Shown: positions 8,323-16,905, counted from the stretch's first letter. The stretch is 40,499 nt of DNA from Methylobacterium phyllostachyos (GCF_900103445.1 NZ_FNHS01000026.1:1-40499), one strand, 5' to 3'. Made by a program: numbers and translations. The notes: generated by a model not told the origin, from the letters alone.

Positions 8323-9091
8323 CCTTGAAAATCAGCGATCGGTAGATCTGGCGACGATTGATCTCAACTATGATGGATTTCGAGCCTTGGCTCGAAATAC
8401 GCATCTTTCTCTGCATGAGAGGACGGGGTTTCCGGATTCGTATCGTGCCGGACAAGAATCCGCAATCTTGTCAGATATTCAAAGTAAATTACCCGCCTTA
8501 AACCGCCAAGGGCAGGTCATCGTCGATGTGGGCCCAGGGTGCGCCGAACTCCCGCGCTTGCTGATTGAACTGTGCCGTAAGAACGGCCATCGGCTCATCT
8601 TGGTCGATTCGCCCGAGATGTTGACGCAACTCCCAGATGCCGACCACGTCATAAAGATAGCAGGTCCGTTTCCTGCCGTTGCAGACGCCGTGCGCGATAC
8701 CGCCGGGGACGTTGGTGTCGACGCGCTGTTGTGCTACAGTGTTTTGCAATACATGTTCGTGGATGGAAATATCTTCGATGTGATTGATGCCACGATCGAC
8801 CTGCTGGCGCCGGGCGGCGACGCCTTGTTTGGCGATGTTCCGAACGCATCGAAGCGGCTGCGCTTCTTTTCCTCGCCGAATGGACAGCGTTTCCACCGCG
8901 CCTTTTCCGGCCGAGACGAAGATCTAAGTGTAACTCATTATGACCTGGATCGGGGCCGCATCAACGATGCGGTTCTGGCCGCTCTGGTTCAACGTGCGCA
9001 ACTCGCGGGGTGCCACGGTTACGTCTTGCCTCAGGCGGAGGGCCTACCCATGGCAAACCGTCGTGATGACCTCTTGATCCGGCAGCCTTAA
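8312..9091 (+). CDS. SAM-dependent methyltransferase, class I
   Basis: A 259-residue protein with a Rossmann-type methyltransferase core. Motif I is VIVDVGPGCAELPRLL at 69-84, followed by an acidic strand end LILVDSPEM and the post-motif segment LLCYSVLQYMFVDGN, then a late motif GGDALFGDVPN. The fold is clear; the acceptor is not. In this operon the likely substrate is a sugar, or a residue of the growing glycan, with O- or N-methylation possible. The ATG at 8312 overlaps the end of the ketoisomerase/aminotransferase gene by 11 bp, indicating coupling. A longer frame starting at 8261 lies wholly inside the upstream coding sequence and was not chosen. The stop is two bases before the next ATG. 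Confidence 0.75.
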   Translation: MSDDLENQRSVDLATIDLNYDGFRALARNTHLSLHERTGFPDSYRAGQESAILSDIQSKLPALNRQGQVIVDVGPGCAELPRLLIELCRKNGHRLILVDSPEMLTQLPDADHVIKIAGPFPAVADAVRDTAGDVGVDALLCYSVLQYMFVDGNIFDVIDATIDLLAPGGDALFGDVPNASKRLRFFSSPNGQRFHRAFSGRDEDLSVTHYDLDRGRINDAVLAALVQRAQLAGCHGYVLPQAEGLPMANRRDDLLIRQP

Positions 9092-9093
9092 TC

Positions 9094-9780
9094 ATGAGCC
9101 TCAGCGGCGGTAAACCCCTGCTTATTGTTGGCGGCGGCGAAATCGCAGCGCTTGCGTGCGAATATTTTCGACATGACTCGGACTTCATGCCGGTCGCCTT
9201 CGCCGTCGAACGCCCCTATCGCACCAGCGACACTTTCCAGGGATTGCCTCTCGTCGATCTTGATGAGGTTACGCAGCGATTTCCTCCTGGGCAAGTGGAC
9301 GCCTTTGTTGCTGTTGGAGATACTCAGCTCAACCGTCTCCGCAGGCGCCTTTATGATACAATAAAACGACACAACTACCGGGTTGCGAGTTATGTAAGCT
9401 CACAGTGTTTCCGTTGGCATAACGTCGAGATTGGCGAGAACTGCTTCATCTTGGAGCATAATACTTTGCAGCCGTTCGTAAAAATCAAGAATAATGTTAC
9501 TCTATGGAGTGGAAACCATATCGGGCATAGCACGACGATTCATGAAAACGTTTTTATCACATCTCATGTCGTTATTTCGGGCTTCTGCGAGATTGAAAAA
9601 TCGTCTTACATCGGTGTGAATGCGAGCCTCGCTCACCATGTGACTATCGCAAGTGACAATTTCATTGCGATGGGCTCTGTCATCGGTGCATCGACTGAGC
9701 CGGACGGTGTGTATCAAGGCAACCCTGCGGAACGTCGAAAGGTTGCAGCCACTCGCTTCTGCCGAGTCAAGGAATCCTGA
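9094..9780 (+). CDS. NeuD/PglD-type hexapeptide-repeat sugar acyltransferase
   Basis: A 228-residue protein in two parts. There is an N-terminal Rossmann-like sugar-binding lobe beginning LLIVGGGEIAALACEYF (9-25) and a left-handed beta-helix from about 105. The helix is built of hexapeptides such as VEIGENCFILEHNTLQ and VTLWSGNHIGHSTTIHENVF, where the His in GHSTTI is in the place of the catalytic base. The family moves an acetyl or other acyl group from CoA to an amino or hydroxyl group of a nucleotide sugar. Its place two genes after the aminotransferase suggests N-acylation of the 3-amino-3,6-dideoxyhexose, the step done by FdtC/QdtC elsewhere, though those enzymes lack the Rossmann lobe. 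This is also one of the most AT-rich genes in the window. Confidence 0.8.
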   Translation: MSLSGGKPLLIVGGGEIAALACEYFRHDSDFMPVAFAVERPYRTSDTFQGLPLVDLDEVTQRFPPGQVDAFVAVGDTQLNRLRRRLYDTIKRHNYRVASYVSSQCFRWHNVEIGENCFILEHNTLQPFVKIKNNVTLWSGNHIGHSTTIHENVFITSHVVISGFCEIEKSSYIGVNASLAHHVTIASDNFIAMGSVIGASTEPDGVYQGNPAERRKVAATRFCRVKES

Positions 9781-9802
9781 CGGCTAAAAATCTGTACGTG
9801 CT

Positions 9803-10741
9803 ATGATCGAAGTCATACCATACACTCATGACCGGGCGATTGAGTGGAATACCTTCAATATATCTGCGCGCAATGGCCATTTTCTGTTCGACCGCGCCTT
9901 CATGGAATATCACGCAGATCGCTATGTGGATTCCTCGCTCTTGGTCTTCAGCGACAACGAACTTGTCGCCTTGCTGCCGGGGAACCGGGTCGGAAGTGAC
10001 GTTGTCTCACATGGAGGCTTGACGTTTGGTGGCTTAGTTCTGAGCGAACGTGCAACCGCCCCCCGGGTCATTGCCATCCTCCAGGAAATTATGACGTATT
10101 GGCGCCGATGCGGCGTCTCCGGCCTCACCTACAAGGCCGTGCCCCATATCTATCATCGTCGCCCAACCGAGGAAGATCTATACGCGTTGACGAGACTCGG
10201 GGCGCGCCTCGTTCGCCGCGACCTGACGACCACCATTGATCTGCGCGCGCCTGGTCGTCGCGGGTCGCGGCGCGTTCGCGGGGCGCGCACTGCACGTCGG
10301 GCAGGCCTGCAGGTTGGACGGTCCGAGCGCTGGTCAGACTATTGGGCGTTGCTGCATGCGACGCTCGAAGAACGTCATGGGGTCGCCCCGACCCATAGTT
10401 TGGACGAGATAGTACGTCTCGCCGATCTCTTTCCCGACAACATTCGGCTTTTTGTTGCCGAGGAAGCCGGTGTCGTCGTAGCGGGAACGGTGATCTTCGA
10501 AACTCAGACCGTCGCCCATGCGCAATACATCGCCACCGGTTTGCGCGGTCGTGAAACCGGGGCGCTCGATCTGGTCTTCGAGGAAACGATCGCGCGCTAT
10601 GTTTCAGAAAAGCGATTCTTCGATTTTGGAATTTCCACGACAGATGCCGGCCGGGTTCTCAACGAAGGTTTAGTCTGCCAAAAGGAAGAGTTCGGCGGAA
10701 GTTCGGTTGTCCACGACGTCTATCGTTTAGATTTGATTTAA
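9803..10741 (+). CDS. FemAB/GNAT-like acyltransferase
   Basis: A 312-residue protein of the GNAT-fold group that includes FemAB and BioF2-like enzymes and is often encoded next to FdtA/FdtB-type genes. The family-typical C-terminal half has LHATLEERHGVAPTHSLDEI, LFPDNIRLFVAEEAGVVVAGT, AHAQYIATGLRGRETGALD and FDFGISTTDAGRVLNEGL followed by KEEFGG. The N-terminal half carries a second, weaker GNAT-like lobe. The likely role is a second acylation, possibly with an amino acid or fatty/short acyl donor, on the amino sugar. A basic, Arg-rich stretch at about 150-175 (RRGSRRVRGARTARR) is unusual and may contact tRNA or an acidic donor; that is inference. It sits 22 bases after the hexapeptide acyltransferase, in the same operon. 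Confidence 0.7.
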   Translation: MIEVIPYTHDRAIEWNTFNISARNGHFLFDRAFMEYHADRYVDSSLLVFSDNELVALLPGNRVGSDVVSHGGLTFGGLVLSERATAPRVIAILQEIMTYWRRCGVSGLTYKAVPHIYHRRPTEEDLYALTRLGARLVRRDLTTTIDLRAPGRRGSRRVRGARTARRAGLQVGRSERWSDYWALLHATLEERHGVAPTHSLDEIVRLADLFPDNIRLFVAEEAGVVVAGTVIFETQTVAHAQYIATGLRGRETGALDLVFEETIARYVSEKRFFDFGISTTDAGRVLNEGLVCQKEEFGGSSVVHDVYRLDLI

Positions 10742-10798
10742 TGCATCAGGGGGCACTTCAATCCGGAGAGCTCGACGTCCTGATCCCGCGGGGACTTC

Positions 10799-12529
10799 AT
10801 GCGTGCCTTACCAGAGAACCATCCAACGATCGATCTTATGGCCGATCTTCGGCGGTATCTGAATTTTTCGAACGAAAATTATATCGTTTATAATTCTGAT
10901 GTGCGTGAGGCTGGGCTCGATCCATTCGCGCATTTTATTCAATTTGGTCGCTATGAGCGGAGCCGGACATTCGGCTTTCACACCCGTGAAGGTTGGGCAG
11001 AAGCCGCTGGTTTTCACGCGGACGCGTATCTGTCCCGTTATCCGGATGTGTCGGAGGCCGGGCTGGATCCACTCTGGCATTTTTGTGAGTTCGGCTTCTG
11101 GGAAGGGCGTCTGGTAGACCGCCTTCAAGCCTCGCTGGTGTGGGAACAGCTTGGAGTTGATTGCAGTGTCCACGCGCCGACCGGCGATGGGCGCGGGGTT
11201 GGCGGTCTCGGTCTCGAAGGTATCGAGCCTCAGCAGCGACGGTCCGCCCTCAGGTCTTTTCTGCGGCTTGGACCGAAGGGCTTGTACGGGTCAGACGCGG
11301 CGATCTTGCTGGGATACGTCGCCTTGACGGTGGGTGAGCCCGCAATTGCCGAAGCGTTCTTCGAAACCTATCGCGTCGGCCCACCGTACGTTCTGAAGCC
11401 AGGGGAAGCGAAACGTCCGTCCGTGGCCGTCTTCCCGGCAAAATCCCTTACCGATTACTGTTTCGATAGTGGGATCGTGCCAGCAAACATCAGTCCATCA
11501 GAATACTGTGATGTCCCCGCATGGAGCGTCCGTGACCGGCGCGGTTATGCGGAAGACATGACGCCTGCCGTCCGTTCGACGAGCGCAGACATATTTATGG
11601 CCGGCTTACCCAACGTGACGATATTTCCAGGGAGGAGTTTCGTCTTATCGCAGCAAAATATCATTGTTTTCTGCGAAGATGTGCCGGACGTTGAACCCGG
11701 GGTAAACTTGGAGGCCAAAAGCGGAATCGTAGCTTTTCTCGGCGGCCTTGCTGCTGTGGACTGGTCTGGCGATCCGATCGATGCTTCGGTTCTGCCCGGT
11801 GGCATCTCCCTCTTGGGTGCAAATTCACGAGATCTCCAGAGCTGGGTGCTGGAGAAGCTGCCCCGTCTGAGGGCTGCGGGGGACGACGCCGGTTGGCCTG
11901 CGCTCGTCGAAGCCGGATTGCCGTCGCAATACGAGGCGTGGGCGACGATCCTTTGTCCGAATGCTGAGTTCATCAGCATTTCGGCGCCGCGCCTCGTCCA
12001 AGAGTTGAAGGTCATCTGGCCGACGCAGGGGCGCGAATCATGTGGTTTGCCGTCTCCATCGGTCTTGAGTCTGATCAAGGGGCTGGTCAACGATCCGGCG
12101 GATATCTCAGCCGTCTCTCGTCTGTTTCAATCGAAAGGTTTTGCGGAACCCGCCGGGATGGTGAACCGGAATTCGGCCGTGCTTCAGGACCAGCTCGGCC
12201 GCTCGGGTTTTATCGCCCTCGATCCGGCTGTGACGTCGGTACCGGATCAGCTTCGCGCCGCGCAGGCAGCTTCGATCGTCGTCGCCGAGATGGGGCCCGC
12301 TCTTATCAATCTGATTGCTTGCCGACCCGAAACGCCGATTGTGATTGTTTGCAACGAGTCCGGCGAGGATGCTTTCGGCACGGTCGCGTGCATTGCGGGC
12401 GCAGCTGAATGCCGCGTGATTTTTTTCAAAGGTCTTGAACTGAAATTCACCCATCCCACGGCGGCGTGCAATGACTATTTGGTCGATGTGGCCAGCTGCA
12501 TCGAGCTGATCGGCGATGTCTGTCCATAG
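10799..12529 (+). CDS. GT61-like (DUF563) protein with two N-terminal PDV/HY repeats
   Basis: A 576-residue protein. Residues 20-110 hold two copies of the short repeat shared with later genes: NENYIVYNSDVREAGLDPF, then ADAYLSRYPDVSEAGLDPL with HFCEFGFWEGR. The remainder resembles the GT61/DUF563 glycosyltransferases encoded at 16906, 21171 and 24403. SRDLQSWVLEKLPRL aligns with their SR-x-YGHW-x-x-E-x-x-PR block, but Gly-His-Trp is Gln347-Ser348-Trp349 here. VVAEMGPALINLIACRPET aligns with their VGSASSALINCIFCRPDA block. The loss of the His makes normal catalysis doubtful; it may be a divergent transferase or a non-catalytic partner. GGGGA precedes the ATG. It is the last gene of the GC-poor operon and is followed by 500 non-coding bases. 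Confidence 0.65.
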   Translation: MRALPENHPTIDLMADLRRYLNFSNENYIVYNSDVREAGLDPFAHFIQFGRYERSRTFGFHTREGWAEAAGFHADAYLSRYPDVSEAGLDPLWHFCEFGFWEGRLVDRLQASLVWEQLGVDCSVHAPTGDGRGVGGLGLEGIEPQQRRSALRSFLRLGPKGLYGSDAAILLGYVALTVGEPAIAEAFFETYRVGPPYVLKPGEAKRPSVAVFPAKSLTDYCFDSGIVPANISPSEYCDVPAWSVRDRRGYAEDMTPAVRSTSADIFMAGLPNVTIFPGRSFVLSQQNIIVFCEDVPDVEPGVNLEAKSGIVAFLGGLAAVDWSGDPIDASVLPGGISLLGANSRDLQSWVLEKLPRLRAAGDDAGWPALVEAGLPSQYEAWATILCPNAEFISISAPRLVQELKVIWPTQGRESCGLPSPSVLSLIKGLVNDPADISAVSRLFQSKGFAEPAGMVNRNSAVLQDQLGRSGFIALDPAVTSVPDQLRAAQAASIVVAEMGPALINLIACRPETPIVIVCNESGEDAFGTVACIAGAAECRVIFFKGLELKFTHPTAACNDYLVDVASCIELIGDVCP

Positions 12530-13029
12530 GGCCCGTCATCCGGGGCGTCAGCACGGCGGCGCGAGTCCGCTCGCGGACGCTCAGGAGCGATCCCGCGTTG
12601 AGAGCCGCCCGTGATCCCGCTTGGGTCACGCGGCAAGGCCGCAGTGGAAACCAGGATGGTGTCTACCGGCGCGATGCCCGCAGGGTTCTGAAACCCCCTC
12701 ATGAGAGATCTCGACCGTCGCATTCTCGATCGTTCGGTTCGGGGCGATTGGACTTGGCTGAAGGATGATACGGTGCTGGGAGTGATGGACCGAGGCTGGG
12801 CCGTGGGCGATATGATCCCGGCAAGCCGGTCGGCACAGCCGGTTCGATGAGGTCTCTTCTGGCTTGATGAGGTCTCTTGCGGATAAGAGCGCTGTTGCGT
12901 CGGAAGCGCCACGGACGGCCAGGGGAAAGACCAACGGTCGTTGTGGAGTGCCGCGAGCCTCCGCCCTGGGGGTCCGATGCTCGGAGAGGCGGCCCCGCTC
13001 ACCGTAGGATCTTCACTCAGAGCCTCGAC
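12530..13029. other. Long intergenic region before the RgpF/HAD giant gene
   Basis: Five hundred bases with no supported gene; open frames on both strands are low-complexity and lack ribosome binding sites. It marks the switch from the GC-poorer segment to GC-rich sequence. By hand count, bases 9481-9540 hold 23 G+C of 60, while 13261-13320 hold 39 of 60. Contents seen are a short hairpin GTCCGC/GCGGAC at 12565-12578 after the upstream gene and a tandem 13-bp repeat at 12846-12878. It presumably holds the promoter for the 13030 gene. Confidence 0.6.
12846..12878 (+). repeat. Tandem 13-bp direct repeat, candidate operator
   Basis: GATGAGGTCTCTT occurs exactly at 12846-12858 and again at 12866-12878. 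The 20-bp spacing is about two helical turns, so both copies face the same side of DNA. It lies about 150 bases upstream of the 13030 start in non-coding sequence. A regulator site is a reasonable guess; no known consensus is recognised. Confidence 0.45.
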
Positions 13030-16000
13030 ATGATCAATGACAGGGCGTTCCGCCGGGCGCTGCGCAACATTTTCGGTCTCGACCGCGATTTCGGGGCCGT
13101 CCAGCGGCTCTCGACGGCCGAGCTATTCGACGCTGAATGGTATCGGGCAACGCAGGCGCCCGAAGTGCCGCCGGGACAGGCAGCGCGACACTACCTGCAA
13201 GAAGGCGCCGCACGGGGGCTGAGCCCCGGCCCCTCGTTCGACGGGCCCTGGTACCTCGCCAACAACCCCGACGTCGCGGCTGCGGGCCTGAACCCGCTGT
13301 TGCACTATCTCGAGAACGGCCGCGCCGAGGGGCGGCCGACGCATCCGTACGTCGATCCCAAGGCAGTGGCGCGCATCGCGAACTCCGACCTGTTCGATGC
13401 GCATTGGTACCACGCGACGCAGGCCCCCGACGTGGCGGTGGACCAAGCCGCACGGCACTACTTGCAGGAGGGCGCCTCGCGTGGCCTGAGCCCTGGCCCC
13501 CTCTTCGACGGACCGTGGTATCTCGAGAACAATCGCGACGTCGCCACGGCGGGGTTGAACCCGCTGTTGCACTACGTGGAATGCGGGCGTTCCGAGCAGC
13601 GGCCGGTTTGCCCGGTTGTCGATCCTGCGGCCCTGGCGCTGATCGCAGCTTCGGATCTGTTCGATGCGGCGTGGTACCGGGAAACCCAAGCCCGCGACAT
13701 AGCGCTAGACCGGGCTGCGCGGCACTACCTGCAAGAGGGGGCCGCGCGTGGACTGAGCCCGGGCCCGCTCTTCGACGGGGCGTGGTACCTCAAGACCAAC
13801 CGCGATGTCGCGGCAGCGGGTCGGAATCCCCTGCTGCATTACCTGACCGACGGGAGACGGGAGGGGCGGCCGATCTGTCCGTTCGCCGACCCGGAAGCGC
13901 TGGCGCGGATCGAGGCCTCCGCGTACTTCGATGCGCCGTGGTATCTGGCGACCTACCGCCCCGAGCTGCCGCCGGACCGGGCTGCGCGCCACTACCTCCT
14001 TGAGGGAGCAGCGCTCGGGATGAATCCCGGTCCGCTGTTCGATGGGCTGTGGTACCTCGGGAACAACCCCGACGTAGCCGAAGCCGGCCTGAACCCGCTG
14101 CTGCATTATCTTGACAGTGGATGCGCGGAGGGACGGCCCATCGCTTTGGCCTACACCCACGATGCCTGCGCGCAGGCGATCGAGAGGCGCTCTGTCATTC
14201 TGCGGACCAGCGTGGGGGCTCAGGTCGTCGTCGTCATCCATGCTTTCTACGTCGACGTATTCGAGGACCTCCTCCCGCCCCTCGTGCGCGCGGTCCCGAA
14301 TTTCGACCTGCTGGTTTCGACCGACGAGCCCGCGAAGAAGCGCGCGATCGAGGCGGCTGCGACGCGCGCCGGTCTGGAGCACCGCTGTCGGGTCTCGCTG
14401 GTGGGCAACCGCGGCCGCAATTTCGGACCCCTCTTCACCGTGTTCGCGCAGGACATCCTGCGTTACGACCTCGTACTCCACGTTCACACCAAGAAATCGC
14501 TGTTCAGCGGCGCCGAGCAGGTGCGCTGGCGCGACGAGATCTATCGGGCGCTGTTCGCGAATTCCACCTGTGCCGCCATCGCCCTGGCGCTGCTGGAGGA
14601 GGACCGCCAGATCGGTCTGTTCTTCCCCGAAACCAGTGCGCATATCGTCTATTGGGCGCATACATGGCTGGCGAATATCGGCACCGGCCACGGGCTGCTC
14701 GCCCGGCTCGGCCTGTCCTACGACGGGTTCGACGAGTATCTGGACTATCCGGTCGGTGGCATGTTCTGGGCACGCGTCGATGCCCTGCGACCGCTGCTGA
14801 TGGCAGGGCTGACCCTCGACGACTTCCCGGAGGAGCACGGCCAGACTGACGGGACGCTCGCCCACGCGATCGAGCGGGTGATCCCCCTGGTGTGCCGTTC
14901 GCAGGGCTACCGCGCCGTCTGCTTCGACTACGACCGCGGGCTCGCCCGCTACGGGAGCAGCGCCCGCAACTGGCATCAGTACAGCGCCCGGACCCAGGAT
15001 CAGGCGCTGCAGGCGTTGCGCGATGTCGATCTCGTCTCGTTCGACCTGTTCGATACACTCGTGTGCCGTCCGGCCCGGCGCCCGGATGCCGTGCTCAAGC
15101 TCGTCGAGCATCGCATCGCGATGGAGGAAGGCCGCCCCATTCCGCTCTTCGCGGAGCGCCGGGCTGCCGAGAACCGGGTCCGGGCCCGTCGTCACCACCA
15201 GGGCGACGTCGATTTGTCGGAGATCTACGCGGAACTCGCGGCCTCCGGCCCGATCCCCCGCGACGTGGTCGCGCGGGCGCATGCGTTGGAGAAGCGGATC
15301 GACCTCGGAGCCCTGCGCCCGCGCACGGAGGTCATCGCCGTCCTCAGAGCCGCGCATGAAGGCGGCAAGCGCATCGTCCTGATGACGGACACTTACTACG
15401 AGGAGGCGGACATCCGCGGCATCCTCCGCGAGGTCGGAATCGCCGACCTGTTCGCGGCGGTCTATGTCTCGAACGCGATCGGCGCCCGCAAGGACAGGGG
15501 CGACCTGTGGGCCCATGTCGAGGCCGTCGAAGGGGTGCCGCGCACCCGCTGGCTGCATGTCGGCGACAACGAGCATTCCGATATCCAGGCGGCGTGCGAC
15601 CGCAACATCCGGTACCTGCACGTCGCGCATCCGGCCAAGATCCTGGCCCAGAGCGGGTTTGCCCGCGACGAAGGCGACCTCGCGCGGACATGGCCATCCG
15701 ATCTCGTCGTCGGCCACGCCATGCTGCATCTCTGCGGCAACCCGTTCCTAGGGCGCGCGAAACGACCGTACCTCTCGCTCGGCTCGACCCGCGAGGTCGG
15801 CTATGCCGTGTTCGGGCCGCTCATGCTGCTCTTCATGTCCTGGCTGATCCGGCACGAGGCCCTGGCCCGGGTCGAGCGGCTGTATTTCCTCGCCCGCGAG
15901 GGCGATTTTTTGGTCAAGATCTACCGCCTGATCCAGGAACGCTACGATCTGAAGACCCTGCCGGAGGGCAGGTACTTCTACGTTTCTCGCCAGATGGCGA

Positions 16001-16818
16001 TCGGTGCCGCCCTCGCGAAGGGGTTCCGCCCGGACCTGGTGACGGAGGCCGGACGCTACGTCGGCAGCCTTCAGGGGCTTCTCTGGAACAGGACCAGCTT
16101 CACGGCCCCGGCGCATCTCGGGCTGGACCGCCACGACGTGCGGTTGCCGAACGATGCGGCGGTCGTCCGGCGCGTGATGAGCTCCCTGGAGGCGGAGATC
16201 ATGGCGCACGCCGCCGACCTGAACGAGCGGTTTCGCGCCTACGCCCGCCAGGAGAAGCTGGACGCCGACGGGAGCTACGGCGTGGTCGATGTCGGGTACT
16301 CGGCCACGATCCAGAAGATGATGCAGGTGGCGCTCGGCCGGCCGCTGACCGGCTTCTACATGACCACCCTCGACACGGCGGCTGCGGTCGAGAAGGACGG
16401 CGGCTCCGCGTTCGGCTGCTTCAGCGCGGGCCAGGACGATCCCGAGACATCGTCCCTGCCCGTCCTGGCCCACGCGCTCGCCGTCGAGGCCTTCCTGACC
16501 GCACCCCACGGACAGGTGGTCGACTACGATACGGCGGGCGGGCGGATCGCGCCCCTGTTCAAGGCGGACCCGCGCAGCCCGGCCGAGCACGCCATCCTCT
16601 CCGAACTGCACGCGGGCGCCGAGCAGTACATCACCGAAACCCTGGACCTCTATGGAGCGGACCTGCTCAAGGCCGACATCGCCTCGCGGGGGCCACAGGA
16701 ATTCCTACGCATGCTGATGGAGGGCCTGATCACCACACCGTCCGAACCGATGCGGGCCCTCGGCGTCGAGGACGATTTCTGCGGTCTCCCGATCCACAAG
16801 GTGTACGCCAATCCATAG
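13030..16818 (+). CDS. Repeat / RgpF-type glycosyltransferase / HAD multidomain protein
   Basis: A 1262-residue protein with no signal peptide. Residues 30-372 are four tandem units of about 89 residues, each with two half-repeats of the WY...HY type. Residues about 398-640 match rhamnan synthesis protein F (RgpF): VVVVIHAFYVDVFEDLLPPL, NRGRNFGPL, LVLHVHTKKS and YPVGGMFWAR. RgpF proteins are involved in rhamnose-rich polysaccharide assembly. Residues 665-870 are a HAD hydrolase: VSFDLFDTL with nucleophile and acid Asp, MTDTYY as motif II, and HVGDNEHSD as motif IV. The C-terminal 390 residues (FLAREGDFL near 950, then VVDVGYSATIQKMM) are a domain commonly attached to such HADs. The ATG at 13030 is chosen because the 51 upstream residues look non-coding; the ribosome site is weak. 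It stands alone between a 500-base gap and a convergent gene. Confidence 0.85.
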   Translation: MINDRAFRRALRNIFGLDRDFGAVQRLSTAELFDAEWYRATQAPEVPPGQAARHYLQEGAARGLSPGPSFDGPWYLANNPDVAAAGLNPLLHYLENGRAEGRPTHPYVDPKAVARIANSDLFDAHWYHATQAPDVAVDQAARHYLQEGASRGLSPGPLFDGPWYLENNRDVATAGLNPLLHYVECGRSEQRPVCPVVDPAALALIAASDLFDAAWYRETQARDIALDRAARHYLQEGAARGLSPGPLFDGAWYLKTNRDVAAAGRNPLLHYLTDGRREGRPICPFADPEALARIEASAYFDAPWYLATYRPELPPDRAARHYLLEGAALGMNPGPLFDGLWYLGNNPDVAEAGLNPLLHYLDSGCAEGRPIALAYTHDACAQAIERRSVILRTSVGAQVVVVIHAFYVDVFEDLLPPLVRAVPNFDLLVSTDEPAKKRAIEAAATRAGLEHRCRVSLVGNRGRNFGPLFTVFAQDILRYDLVLHVHTKKSLFSGAEQVRWRDEIYRALFANSTCAAIALALLEEDRQIGLFFPETSAHIVYWAHTWLANIGTGHGLLARLGLSYDGFDEYLDYPVGGMFWARVDALRPLLMAGLTLDDFPEEHGQTDGTLAHAIERVIPLVCRSQGYRAVCFDYDRGLARYGSSARNWHQYSARTQDQALQALRDVDLVSFDLFDTLVCRPARRPDAVLKLVEHRIAMEEGRPIPLFAERRAAENRVRARRHHQGDVDLSEIYAELAASGPIPRDVVARAHALEKRIDLGALRPRTEVIAVLRAAHEGGKRIVLMTDTYYEEADIRGILREVGIADLFAAVYVSNAIGARKDRGDLWAHVEAVEGVPRTRWLHVGDNEHSDIQAACDRNIRYLHVAHPAKILAQSGFARDEGDLARTWPSDLVVGHAMLHLCGNPFLGRAKRPYLSLGSTREVGYAVFGPLMLLFMSWLIRHEALARVERLYFLAREGDFLVKIYRLIQERYDLKTLPEGRYFYVSRQMAIGAALAKGFRPDLVTEAGRYVGSLQGLLWNRTSFTAPAHLGLDRHDVRLPNDAAVVRRVMSSLEAEIMAHAADLNERFRAYARQEKLDADGSYGVVDVGYSATIQKMMQVALGRPLTGFYMTTLDTAAAVEKDGGSAFGCFSAGQDDPETSSLPVLAHALAVEAFLTAPHGQVVDYDTAGGRIAPLFKADPRSPAEHAILSELHAGAEQYITETLDLYGADLLKADIASRGPQEFLRMLMEGLITTPSEPMRALGVEDDFCGLPIHKVYANP
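13120..14147 (+). repeat. Four tandem ~267-bp coding repeats
   Basis: The units begin near 13121, 13389, 13657 and 13924, a period of about 267 bp. Each encodes an A half (LFDAxWYxxTQ..., AARHYLQEGAARGLSPGP) and a B half (FDGxWYLxNN, DVAxAGLNPLLHY). Stretches of near-identical DNA between units, such as the HYLQEGA region, point to fairly recent tandem duplication. Unit 4 is the most diverged in the A half. Confidence 0.9.
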
Positions 16819-16837
16819 GGACGACCCACCCGTTCGG

Positions 16838-16852
16838 GGGCGGACTCCGCCC
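16838..16852. terminator. Hairpin between convergent genes
   Basis: GGGCGG (16838-16843), loop ACT, CCGCCC (16847-16852), in the 87 bases separating the convergent 13030-16818 and 16906-18687 genes. It is well placed to stop transcription from both sides, but no T-run follows on either strand. Confidence 0.4.
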
Positions 16853-16905
16853 GGGCTTCGTCCGACGGGCCGGCGCGCGGCGCGAGTTGCCTGGCGAAGG
16901 GCGGG

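Noticed and set aside
12475..13002. Minus-strand frame in the 500-base gap
   Set aside because: Overlaps the end of the 10799 gene, is Ser/Arg/Pro-rich and has no ribosome site or family resemblance.
13705..15729. Minus-strand open frame of about 670 codons
   Set aside because: Antisense to the repeat and RgpF parts of the 13030 gene. The apparent repeats in it are reflections of the sense-strand repeats.
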